From positions 1 to 13,231 of the forward strand of contig DASWIP010000063.1 in the NCBI GenBank assembly GCA_036397635.1: a stretch of 13,231 nucleotides of DNA, in the 5' to 3' direction. The notes under the pieces were generated by a model. It had not been told where the DNA came from. It made no database searches and saw only the letters and a program-made list of their open reading frames with translations. The position numbers were made by a program, and so were the translations under genes. Every line of letters starts with the position of its first letter. Within the stretch, counting starts at the first letter, position 1. This document shows, in pieces, positions 1-6,356 of this stretch. Source of the DNA: DASWIP01 sp036397635. Lineage in GTDB: Bacteria > Actinomycetota > AC-67.

Positions 1-240
1 CAAGGCAAGGATCCGGTCGCGCTGATCGAGGAGCGAGGTCTGCGCCAGGTCTCCGACGAGTCCGCGATCGAGGCGCTGGTCGACCAGGTGCTCGCCGCGA
101 ACGACCAGATGGTGCAGCGATACCGCAACGGCGAGGAGAAGGTGCTCGGCGCGTTGATGGGTCAGGTCATGAAGGCCGCGAAGGGGCAGGCATCGCCGCA
201 GGTTGCGCAGAAGGTTCTGCGCGCGAAGCTCGGCTCCTGA
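1..240 (+). CDS. gatB: Asp/Glu-tRNA(Asn/Gln) amidotransferase subunit B, C-terminal end
   Basis: Frame 1 is open from the window edge to TGA at 238-240 and gives the last 79 residues of GatB. The piece matches the GatB/YqeY C-terminal helical domain in character: KDPVALIEERGL, then the stretch with SDESAIEALVDQVL, a YRNGEEKVLGALMGQVMK segment, and an ending ASPQVAQKVLRAKLGS. GatB is the subunit of the GatCAB complex that activates the Glu or Asp carried on mischarged tRNA(Gln) or tRNA(Asn); this tail domain contacts the tRNA. The kinase/amidotransferase core lies outside the window. The stop is 11 bases before the next start, with no terminator between them, so read-through into the permease gene is possible. 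The identification rests on family recognition of a short fragment, but the pattern is distinctive. Confidence 0.9.
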   Translation, partial: QGKDPVALIEERGLRQVSDESAIEALVDQVLAANDQMVQRYRNGEEKVLGALMGQVMKAAKGQASPQVAQKVLRAKLGS

Positions 241-251
241 ACGATCCCCGC

Positions 252-1463
252 ATGAAACGCGCGACGGTGCTCTCGCTGCTCGCCCTGGTCCTTCTCGGCC
301 TGGGCGCGAGCAGCGCGCGCGCCCACCCGTTCGGGCAGCAGCCGGTGCTGTTCCTGGCGCGAACGCAGACGGGGATCGCCGCGCGGTGGGTCGCGAACCC
401 CACCGAGTTCCAGGCCCTGAGCCAGCATCTCGGGCTCGGACCGGTCTCGATGCGCGCGCTCGCCGGCCAGCCCGCCTTCCAGGACTACTTCCGCGAGCGG
501 CTGCGGATCGAGGGATGCTCGAGCATCGTCACCGGCATCACGCCGGTGACAGACGGCGGGGTCGTTGGCGTCGTGTTCGATTGCGGCGAACGGCCCCGCC
601 GGATCACCCTTCACGTGACGTTGCTCCAAGACATCTCGACCAAGTACGTGAACCTTGTCACCGCGCAGGCCGGCGCCGACGACGTACGCGGCGCGCTCAC
701 AGGAGACACCACCACGCTCGAGATCGATTTCGGCGCGGCGACGTCGGAGGCGCCGCCGTTCACCGGCGGGGAGGCGGAGGCCGGGCGCGCGCAACGCATC
801 GTCGCCGCGCTGCAAGGCACGGGATCGATCTGGCTGATGCTGGGGCTGGCGTTCCTGCTGGGACTCTTCCACGGCGTCACGCCGGGCCACGGGAAGACCA
901 TCGCAGCTGCATACCTGGTCGGCTCGGGCGGGACGACGCGGCAAGCTCTGGCGCTCGGCGGCGTGGTGGCCGGGACGCACGCTCTGTCGACGGCGTTGAT
1001 CGCAGCGTTCCCGATCTGGCTGGGCAGGACGCAGCCGCCCGGGTCGCTGTCGTCGTGGCTTGAGATCGCCGCCGGCACGCTCATCCTGATCCTGGGGGTT
1101 GCGTTGCTGCGGCGGCCACGGCACGGTCACGATCACGACACGGCGGAGGCCGAGCCGCCGCCGCTGCGCCGCCTCGCCGGGATCGGCTTCGTCGGGGGGC
1201 TGGTGCCGAATCCCGAAGCGCTGCTCGTGGTGCTGGTCGCGTTCTCTCTCGGACGATGGACCACGGGGGCGGCGCTTGTGGGCGCGTTCAGCGTCGGCCT
1301 CGGATTGGTCGTGCTCGGCATCGCGCTGGCGGCCGTCCGCGGCGGATCGTTCATCCGTCGCCTCGGCGGCGGCCGGCTCGCACGCTGGGCGCCGCGAGCG
1401 GCAGCCGCCGTGTTCGTCCTGATGGGGACGGTTGTGGTGGTTCGAGGCGCCGTCGGCCTGTAG
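252..1463 (+). CDS. NicO-family nickel/cobalt (heavy metal) permease
   Basis: A 403-residue membrane protein. Residues 1-24 look like a signal peptide (MKR, hydrophobic core, ASSARA before HPF). Residues ~25-190 form an extracytoplasmic domain with two Cys in the segments RIEGCSS and FDCGE. The membrane part begins near residue 193 and carries HGVTPGHGK starting at H207, the hallmark of the NicO family (RcnA and relatives), in which the His/Asp residues of the first helices handle Ni2+/Co2+. A second motif, GGLVPNPEAL, lies in a later helix, and a His-rich loop HGHDHD (H291, H293, H295) joins the halves, as in metal transporters. About six hydrophobic segments follow the N-terminal domain. 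Whether it imports or exports, and which metal, cannot be read from the sequence. The start is the first ATG after gatB; no good Shine-Dalgarno sequence precedes it, so coupling to gatB translation is possible. Confidence 0.85.
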   Translation: MKRATVLSLLALVLLGLGASSARAHPFGQQPVLFLARTQTGIAARWVANPTEFQALSQHLGLGPVSMRALAGQPAFQDYFRERLRIEGCSSIVTGITPVTDGGVVGVVFDCGERPRRITLHVTLLQDISTKYVNLVTAQAGADDVRGALTGDTTTLEIDFGAATSEAPPFTGGEAEAGRAQRIVAALQGTGSIWLMLGLAFLLGLFHGVTPGHGKTIAAAYLVGSGGTTRQALALGGVVAGTHALSTALIAAFPIWLGRTQPPGSLSSWLEIAAGTLILILGVALLRRPRHGHDHDTAEAEPPPLRRLAGIGFVGGLVPNPEALLVVLVAFSLGRWTTGAALVGAFSVGLGLVVLGIALAAVRGGSFIRRLGGGRLARWAPRAAAAVFVLMGTVVVVRGAVGL

Positions 1464-1481
1464 GGGGCGCTGCTCTGGTCC

Positions 1482-1510
1482 TTGTGACGGATCGTGAGGA
1501 CGTCTACACT
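1482..1510 (+). promoter_or_regulatory. Promoter of the DUF3352 gene, leaderless type
   Basis: TTGTGA (1482-1487) and TACACT (1505-1510) are separated by exactly 17 bp, the standard sigma-70 spacing. The ATG at 1520 begins 9 bases after the -10 box, so transcription would start at or within about three bases of the start codon. This arrangement argues for a leaderless mRNA and supports ATG 1520 over the in-frame GTG at 1484, which lies inside the promoter. Confidence 0.6.
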
Positions 1511-1519
1511 CGCGCGACG

Positions 1520-3286
1520 ATGGAGGGCGATCGTCCCGGCGAAGCCGGGAACCATGATGGGGACGAGCACGGGGACCCGGTCGATCCGGGCGCATCCCCG
1601 GCCGCGGGCGATGAGCTGATCCCGCGTTCCGACCCTGAAGGCACGACCGAGCCTCTCGGCATGGGGCCTCCCGCCGGCGTGCCTGGAGGCTACGGCGTCA
1701 CTTCCGAGACCATCGTCGAGCAGCGCGGCTGGTTCTCCGGCGCGCGCCTCACCGCGCTGATCACCGCCGTCGTGCTGGTGATCGCGGGAACCGCCGTCGC
1801 CGTCGTGTTGTCCGGCGGCGGGTCGAGTCAGCTCGAGGAGATCGTCCCGGCAGGAGCGCTGGCGTTCGGCGAGGCGAACCTGCTGGCTTCGGGCGAGCAG
1901 CAGGACGCGGTGCGCTCGCTGGTCGAGCGCTTCCCGATCCCACAGGGTCAAGAGCCGGGCGAGGCTTTCGAGCGCTTCCTCGACGAGGGGCTCGCTGAGG
2001 AGGGGTTCAGTTTCGAGCAGGACTTCAAGCCCTGGCTCGGGACCCAGATCGGCTTCGTCGTCACCGGGTTGAGCCTCTCGGGTGGTGCACCCATGCCCCA
2101 ATGGGCGTTCCTCGCAACCGTCAGAGACGAAGGGCGCGCCAAGGCCACACTGGATCGGATCAAGCAGACCGAGGATTCGATGGCCTACGCGATCCGCGAG
2201 GGCGTCGCGTTCGTCGCACCCGACCTGCTCTCGCTCGAGCTTTCGCTCGGGGCTGTTGACGGCAAGAAAGGCCCGCTCTCTGAAGACTCGGGATTCACCT
2301 CTATCGTCGATCGGGTTGGCGACGACAACCTTGCCGTTGTCTATCTCGACGGCGAGCAGCTCCAAAGCCTGATCCCACCCGGCTCTTTGCCGGCGTTCCC
2401 CGGCATCCCGGACTCCTCAGGCCGTCAGGTGATCGCGCTGCGGGCGGAGGAGAACGCGCTCGTCCTGCGCGGGTTCAGCACGAGCGCCGGTCCCGGGGCT
2501 GTGGGCACGCCGGCGCTGGTCGAAGCGGCACCCGATGCGATCCTGGGCGCGCTCACGCTGTTCGACCCGGCCACCTTGTTCGAGCAAGGCATCGAGTTCG
2601 CGGGGCTGTTCCTCTTCGGCTTCCAGGAAGGGTTCGGCGGTGGTTTCGACGAGTCGGTGCAGCTCAGCGGACGGCAGATCCCGGACGCGCGCAGCGCCCT
2701 CGATGACTTCCTGCGCGAGACTCTCGGCCTCACGCTGGACGGCGACATCCTTCCCTGGCTCCACGGAGAGCTATCGGTCGTGGTCGGTCGCCTCTCGTTG
2801 CTGCAGCCCGAGATCGGCGTGCTGATCGAGTCAACAGACGATGCGGCCGCGGGACGGACGATCGACGGCCTCCGCGACAACCTCGGCAGGCTCGCGAGTG
2901 GGGCCGGCTTCGAGGTCACCTCGGCTCCCGGCGGCTTCGCGATCCTGATCCCGGACGCCGGCACGACCGTGATCGTGCGGCGCGTCGCCGGCAAGGTCGT
3001 CATCGCGAGCAGCGATACCTACGCCGACCAGCTGCTCGCGGCGAGTCCACAGTCGCTGGCCGAGGAGGCGGTGTACCGGCGCGCGGTCGGCGATCCCGGC
3101 GTCGGTGGTGTGTCCTTCCAGATGTTCGTGCGCATCGACCGCCTGGCTTCGTTCCTCCAGGTGCTCGTGCCTGCGGGTGAGTACGCGGAGGCCGAGCAGT
3201 ACTTCGCCCCGCTCGAGTCGCTGGGCGTTCGAGCCACCAACACCGACGATGGATCCAGCTTCCGCATGGTGCTGACCTTCAAGTAA
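1520..3286 (+). CDS. DUF3352 family single-pass membrane protein
   Basis: A 588-residue protein of unknown function, recognised as DUF3352-like. Residues 1-75 are a hydrophilic, acidic, Pro/Gly-rich cytoplasmic tail. Residues ~77-98 (LTALITAVVLVIAGTAVAVV) form one transmembrane helix, and the rest is predicted to be outside the cell. The outer part shows an internal duplication: a phrase of the type (F/L)-x-PWL-x-x-x-(I/L)-x-(F/V)-VV occurs at residues ~170-181 and again at ~411-422. Each copy is followed by a strand pair, a helix of the form (A/G)R..(L/I)D.(I/L), a strand set and a phrase like ADQLL or QLQSL. The reading frame stays open upstream to 1256, but the ATG at 1520 is preferred because a well-spaced promoter ends 9 bases before it. 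No enzymatic motif is visible. The stop codon lies inside the first copy of the repeat that precedes ilvD. Confidence 0.85.
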   Translation: MEGDRPGEAGNHDGDEHGDPVDPGASPAAGDELIPRSDPEGTTEPLGMGPPAGVPGGYGVTSETIVEQRGWFSGARLTALITAVVLVIAGTAVAVVLSGGGSSQLEEIVPAGALAFGEANLLASGEQQDAVRSLVERFPIPQGQEPGEAFERFLDEGLAEEGFSFEQDFKPWLGTQIGFVVTGLSLSGGAPMPQWAFLATVRDEGRAKATLDRIKQTEDSMAYAIREGVAFVAPDLLSLELSLGAVDGKKGPLSEDSGFTSIVDRVGDDNLAVVYLDGEQLQSLIPPGSLPAFPGIPDSSGRQVIALRAEENALVLRGFSTSAGPGAVGTPALVEAAPDAILGALTLFDPATLFEQGIEFAGLFLFGFQEGFGGGFDESVQLSGRQIPDARSALDDFLRETLGLTLDGDILPWLHGELSVVVGRLSLLQPEIGVLIESTDDAAAGRTIDGLRDNLGRLASGAGFEVTSAPGGFAILIPDAGTTVIVRRVAGKVVIASSDTYADQLLAASPQSLAEEAVYRRAVGDPGVGGVSFQMFVRIDRLASFLQVLVPAGEYAEAEQYFAPLESLGVRATNTDDGSSFRMVLTFK

Positions 3287-3333
3287 CGGTGCCAACCTTG
3301 CAGTAACGGTTCGGCCCTCAGGTAACGGTTCGG
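3275..3333 (+). repeat. Three imperfect ~20-bp tandem repeats before ilvD
   Basis: The core GTAACGGT occurs at 3283-3290, 3303-3310 and 3322-3329. Flanks are shared too: ACCTTCAAGTAACGGTGCCA (3275-3294), ACCTTGCAGTAACGGTTCGG (3295-3314) and CCCTCAGGTAACGGTTCGG (3315-3333). Centre-to-centre spacing is 20 and 19 bp, close to two helical turns, so the cores would lie on one face of the DNA. Copies 2 and 3 contain AAC-G-GTT, a small dyad. The first copy contains the TAA stop of the upstream gene; the last reaches into the expected -35 region of ilvD. It may be an operator array or simply a recent local duplication. Confidence 0.75.
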
Positions 3334-3358
3334 CCCGCGCGCGCCCAGCAGGTATCCT
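3329..3358 (+). promoter_or_regulatory. Possible ilvD promoter, leaderless type
   Basis: TATCCT (3353-3358) is a reasonable actinobacterial -10 box and ends 7 bases before the ilvD ATG at 3366, which fits a leaderless transcript. The best -35 is TTCGGC (3329-3334) with an 18-bp spacer. It is weak and overlaps the third repeat copy, so an activator or a poor -35 is plausible. Confidence 0.45.
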
Positions 3359-3365
3359 CAGGCGT

Positions 3366-5048
3366 ATGCCCGACACCCGCTTCGACACCCGTCATCGCAG
3401 CCGTGACGTGACCGAGGGGCCCGAGCGCGCGCCCGCCCGCGCGATGCTCCGCGCCGTCGGATTCTCCGACGAGGATTTCGGCAAGCCGCAGGTCGGCGTT
3501 GCGTCGTCCTGGAACGAGGTCACACCCTGCAACATCCATCTCAACCGCGTTGCCGCCGCGTGCAAGGAGGGCGTGCGCGCCGCCGGCGCGGTCCCGGTCG
3601 AGTACACGACCATCGCCGTGTCCGACGGCATCTCGATGGGCCACGAGGGCATGCGCGCGTCGCTGGTGTCGCGCGAGCTGATCGCCGACTCGGTCGAGCT
3701 GGTCGCGCACGCCGAGCGCTTCGACGCGCTGGTCACCGTCGCCGGCTGCGACAAGTCGCTGCCGGGGATGGTGATGGGCGCGTGCCGGCTGAACCTGCCG
3801 AGCGTATTCCTCTACGGCGGCACGATCCTGCCGGGGACATGGGGCGGGCACGACGTGACCATCCAGGACGTGTTCGAAGCCGTGGGCACGCATGCCGCCG
3901 GCGGTATGACCGACGAGCAGCTGCTCGAGTTGGAGCGCAACGCGTGCCCCGGCGCCGGATCATGCGGCGGCATGTTCACCGCGAACACGATGGCCGCCGC
4001 GATCGAGGCCCTCGGGTTGTCGCTGCCGGGTTCCAGTGGTCCGGCGGCGGTGGATCCGCGCCGTGACGAGTACGGGCGCGCGAGCGGACGAGCGGTGATC
4101 GAGCTGCTCGAGGCGGGCATCACCCCGCGCGACATCCTGACCCGCGACGCTTTCGAGAACGCGATCGCGGTGGTGGTCGCCTGCGGCGGTTCGACCAACG
4201 CGGTGCTGCACCTGCTCGCGATCGCTCACACGATCGGGACCGAGCTGACGCTCGACGACTTCGACCGGATCTCGCGACGCACGCCGATCATCGCCGACAT
4301 GAAGCCGTGGGGCCGGTTCGTGATGCTCGATCTCGATCGCGTCGGCGGCATCCCCGCGGTGATGCGCGTGCTCGCCGATGCGGATCTGATCCACACGGAC
4401 GCGCTGACCGTGACGGGGAAGACCGTGGGGGAGAATCTTGCCTCTGTCTCGACGCCGACCGATCACGACGTGGTCAAGCCGATCAACGCGCCGATCCATC
4501 CGTCGGGTGGGCTCGCGATCGTGCGCGGCTCGCTCGCGCCCGACGGCGCCGTCGCGAAGATCGCCGGGATGGAAGGCGTCGTGTTCCGCGGGCCCGCGCG
4601 CGTCTTCGACGACGAGACCGACGCGATGGACGCGGTTCTGCACGGACGGATCGCGCGCGGGGATGTGATCATCATCCGCTACGAGGGTCCGCGCGGCGGG
4701 CCGGGGATGCGCGAGATGCTCGCGGTCACCGCGGCCGTCCAGGGCGCCGGCCTGGGCAAGGCCGTGTGCCTGATCACCGACGGGCGGTTCTCCGGTGCCA
4801 CGCACGGATTCATGGTCGCCCACGTTGCGCCCGAGGCCGTCGACGGCGGGAACATCGGCCTGGTACGCGAAGGCGACACGATCACCCTGGACGTGCCGAA
4901 CCGCACGCTCGAGGTCGAGGTACCCGACGAAGAGCTGGCGGAGCGCCGTAAGGCATGGCTCCCGCCGCCGCCGCGCTACACCACAGGCGCGCTCGCGAAG
5001 TACGCGCGCCTGGTGAGCAGCGCCGCGCGCGGCGCCGTCTGCGACTAG
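3366..5048 (+). CDS. ilvD: Dihydroxy-acid dehydratase
   Basis: A 560-residue IlvD, full length for the family. It dehydrates 2,3-dihydroxy-isovalerate and 2,3-dihydroxy-3-methylvalerate to the 2-oxo acids that are transaminated to valine and isoleucine (leucine branches off the first). The three Cys that hold the Fe-S cluster in this family are in place: C55 in TPCNIH, C128 in AGCDKSLPGM and C200 in GAGSCGGMFTANTM. The C-terminal swivelling-domain motifs RYEGPRGGPGMREML and TDGRFSGATHG are present; S476 of GRFSG is the expected catalytic base. The cluster type (2Fe-2S or 4Fe-4S) cannot be told from sequence, although actinobacterial enzymes are usually the 2Fe-2S kind. It is transcribed apart from ilvBNC, from a spacer with a repeat array, and carries no leader peptide. 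Its TAG stop overlaps the stop of the convergent gene. Confidence 0.97.
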   Translation: MPDTRFDTRHRSRDVTEGPERAPARAMLRAVGFSDEDFGKPQVGVASSWNEVTPCNIHLNRVAAACKEGVRAAGAVPVEYTTIAVSDGISMGHEGMRASLVSRELIADSVELVAHAERFDALVTVAGCDKSLPGMVMGACRLNLPSVFLYGGTILPGTWGGHDVTIQDVFEAVGTHAAGGMTDEQLLELERNACPGAGSCGGMFTANTMAAAIEALGLSLPGSSGPAAVDPRRDEYGRASGRAVIELLEAGITPRDILTRDAFENAIAVVVACGGSTNAVLHLLAIAHTIGTELTLDDFDRISRRTPIIADMKPWGRFVMLDLDRVGGIPAVMRVLADADLIHTDALTVTGKTVGENLASVSTPTDHDVVKPINAPIHPSGGLAIVRGSLAPDGAVAKIAGMEGVVFRGPARVFDDETDAMDAVLHGRIARGDVIIIRYEGPRGGPGMREMLAVTAAVQGAGLGKAVCLITDGRFSGATHGFMVAHVAPEAVDGGNIGLVREGDTITLDVPNRTLEVEVPDEELAERRKAWLPPPPRYTTGALAKYARLVSSAARGAVCD

Positions 5049-6016
5049 AGACCCGGCAACGTCGGCTGGTCGCCTTGCTCCTTGCGCCGCTGCGCTTCCT
5101 CGATCGTGGTCGGCAGCCCGGACTCGCGCACGTATTGCTCGAGCGTTCCGGCGCGCGGCGTGAGCACCGCGGGCTGGCCGCGGCGGCCGAGGCGGCGCCG
5201 GGAGGCCGGGACGAACGCGCTCGTCAGGTCGCCTTCGGCGAATGGGCCGAGCACGCGGCCGGTCACCGCGTACTTGTACAGCGTCGCGTTGAAGATCCCG
5301 TTGACCGCCGAGGCGACGGCGAGCAGCAGCGTGAACTCGAACACCACCACGACGGTGCCGAGTACCGGCGACACCAGGAACAGCGGATAGGTGAGGAAGA
5401 CGACCGGGATCGAGATCAGGAAGAACGCGATGCCGATGGCGCCGTTGCCGACGAACTGCTCGCCCCACCGTTCGCGGAAGATGCGCGCCGAGCGCTTCAT
5501 CGAGCCGCCGACTCCTGCGGGTTCGTAGAGCAGGACCGGCACGACGAAGAAGGTGATCGCGCTCCAGGCGAAGTTCATGATCCGGCCGATCCACTCGCCG
5601 AGCGCACCGCCCCGAGACTGGATGACACCGATGATCAGCCCCACCGTCGCGGCGATCGCCGCCCATCCGAGCAGCTTGTCGAAGCGCTCCCATGCCTTGC
5701 GTATCCCATCGCCCAGCGACGGGTCACCGCCCTCGAGCCGGATCATCGCGGCGGCGATCAATGCGGCCTGGAAGAAGATGCTGATCGTGTACGCCGTGAA
5801 ATAGAAGATTCCGAGCAGCAGCCAGCGCGCGTACGCCTCCCGCGGCTCGACCTCGATCTGGAACAGGCCGGATGCCCAGCCGGCCGTGGCCAGCAGCGCG
5901 GCGACCAGGGCGGTTGCCACCATCGCGATGACGGGGAAGACGAGCAGTTCTCGGTCCGCCCGCAGCACCTGCCACGAGGCGCCGAGCAGATGGAACCCCC
6001 TGCTGACCCGTCCCAT
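5045..6016 (-). CDS. DUF6159 family multi-pass membrane protein
   Basis: A 323-residue integral membrane protein with about six hydrophobic segments (roughly residues 24-45, 64-90, 116-133, 147-165, 190-213 and 216-245) and a polar, basic C-terminal tail of ~65 residues rich in R/E/Q. The N-terminal phrase MGRVSRGFHLLGASW followed by VLRADRELLVFPV is typical of DUF6159 proteins; no function is established. The frame extends to an ATG at 6049, adding 11 residues. I chose the inner ATG (6014-6016) because GGAGG lies 6 bases upstream of it and because the family characteristically begins MGR.SRG. No catalytic motif is seen. It converges on ilvD with a 4-base overlap and is divergent from the ilv leader, so a functional link to amino acid synthesis is not implied. 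Confidence 0.85.
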   Translation of the reverse strand: MGRVSRGFHLLGASWQVLRADRELLVFPVIAMVATALVAALLATAGWASGLFQIEVEPREAYARWLLLGIFYFTAYTISIFFQAALIAAAMIRLEGGDPSLGDGIRKAWERFDKLLGWAAIAATVGLIIGVIQSRGGALGEWIGRIMNFAWSAITFFVVPVLLYEPAGVGGSMKRSARIFRERWGEQFVGNGAIGIAFFLISIPVVFLTYPLFLVSPVLGTVVVVFEFTLLLAVASAVNGIFNATLYKYAVTGRVLGPFAEGDLTSAFVPASRRRLGRRGQPAVLTPRAGTLEQYVRESGLPTTIEEAQRRKEQGDQPTLPGL

Positions 6017-6022
6017 GCCGTT

Positions 6023-6027
6023 CCTCC
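6023..6027 (-). promoter_or_regulatory. Shine-Dalgarno site deciding the DUF6159 start
   Basis: On the minus strand GGAGG stands 6 bases before the ATG at 6014-6016. The alternative ATG at 6047-6049 has no comparable site. The rest of the spacer up to the ilv promoter (about 6028-6154) holds no gene or clear promoter that I can support; it contains a 10-bp palindrome GGTCCGGACC at 6065-6074. Confidence 0.6.
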
Positions 6028-6154
6028 GGACCGTCGATACGTTCGCCATGTTCTGTTCGGCATGGGTCCGGACCGACCTTGAGCGAGCCTCACGTCGCAG
6101 GGTTCGAGCTGCTGCCCCTGAGCGCGCTCTGATCAGCCCTGACCTGCGGAGATG

Positions 6155-6183
6155 TTGACACTCCCGACCTCGACTGGCAGACT
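6155..6183 (+). promoter_or_regulatory. Promoter of the ilv leader and ilvBNC operon
   Basis: A perfect -35 hexamer TTGACA (6155-6160) is followed after 17 bp by CAGACT (6178-6183), a weaker -10 that keeps A2, A4 and T6. The leader-peptide ATG at 6193 starts 9 bases after the -10, the same gap as at the DUF3352 promoter, so the leader would be translated from the very 5' end of the transcript. Everything from here to about 10436 lies on one strand without another obvious promoter. Confidence 0.7.
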
Positions 6184-6192
6184 GCTCGGGTT

Positions 6193-6240
6193 ATGACGAC
6201 CGGAGGCACCCTCGAACTGAGCGTCGTAGTTACCGGCTGA
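6193..6240 (+). CDS. ilv operon leader peptide (attenuation sensor)
   Basis: A 15-residue reading frame, MTTGGTLELSVVVTG, ending in TGA at 6238-6240. It has two Leu codons (CTC, CTG) and three successive Val codons (GTC GTA GTT, 6223-6231) just before its stop, and it is followed by hairpins and an intrinsic terminator ahead of ilvB. Leader peptides with a Val run upstream of ilvB are known in actinobacteria such as Corynebacterium, where ribosome stalling on these codons when charged tRNA is scarce permits read-through. The position right after a promoter, the Val run and the terminator together make this call strong although the frame is tiny. No separate Shine-Dalgarno is needed if the mRNA is leaderless. 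Confidence 0.85.
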   Translation: MTTGGTLELSVVVTG

Positions 6241-6267
6241 GCGCGCAGCCGGATGCCGGCGCGCGCT
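6233..6267 (+). promoter_or_regulatory. Alternative hairpins of the ilv attenuator leader RNA
   Basis: Two mutually exclusive stems can form. Hairpin A pairs CCGGCT (6233-6238) with AGCCGG (6247-6252). Hairpin B pairs AGCGCGC plus GCCGG (6240-6246, 6248-6252) with CCGGC plus GCGCGCT (6256-6267), giving 12 base pairs, a single bulged A (6247) and an ATG loop. The leader stop codon overlaps both, so ribosome position should decide which forms. Hairpin B ends 1-2 bases before the terminator stem. I did not find a strong classical antiterminator: the best competitor is CGCTG (6264-6268) with CAGCG (6279-6283). Confidence 0.65.
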
Positions 6268-6268
6268 G

Positions 6269-6294
6269 ACCTCTCGCCCAGCGAGAGGTTTTTT
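6269..6294 (+). terminator. Intrinsic terminator acting as ilv attenuator
   Basis: CCTCTCGC (6270-6277) pairs perfectly with GCGAGAGG (6281-6288) around a CCA loop, extended by A6269-T6289, and the stem runs into a TTTTTT tract (6289-6294). It sits 28 bases after the leader-peptide stop and 62 bases before the next start, so it would stop transcription before the operon. In a GC-rich region with no other T6 run nearby this stands out clearly. Confidence 0.88.
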
Positions 6295-6356
6295 GTTGGA
6301 CTTGGACCTAACCTCACGAGGGAGCACGAACCGGCCGATATGGGACGGGGAGAGAG

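Noticed and set aside
3960..5693. A 577-residue minus-strand frame across the ilvD 3' half and the DUF6159 gene
   Set aside because: It overlaps two real genes in other frames and shows typical low-complexity R/D/G shadow composition.
6025..6075. TCCGGACCG repeated at 6025-6033 and 6067-6075, with the palindrome GGTCCGGACC at 6065-6074
   Set aside because: A nine-base GC-rich repeat is expected by chance here, and it is not placed relative to a recognisable promoter.
6202..6274. GGAGG (6202-6206) pairing with CCTCT (6270-6274) as an antiterminator
   Set aside because: Only five pairs, one of them G-U, and the upstream arm would be covered by a ribosome stalled on the Val codons, the reverse of what the mechanism needs.
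6296..6307. Tandem TTGGAC hexamers after the attenuator, considered as a second -35 for ilvB
   Set aside because: No -10-like hexamer occurs at 16-18 bp from either copy.
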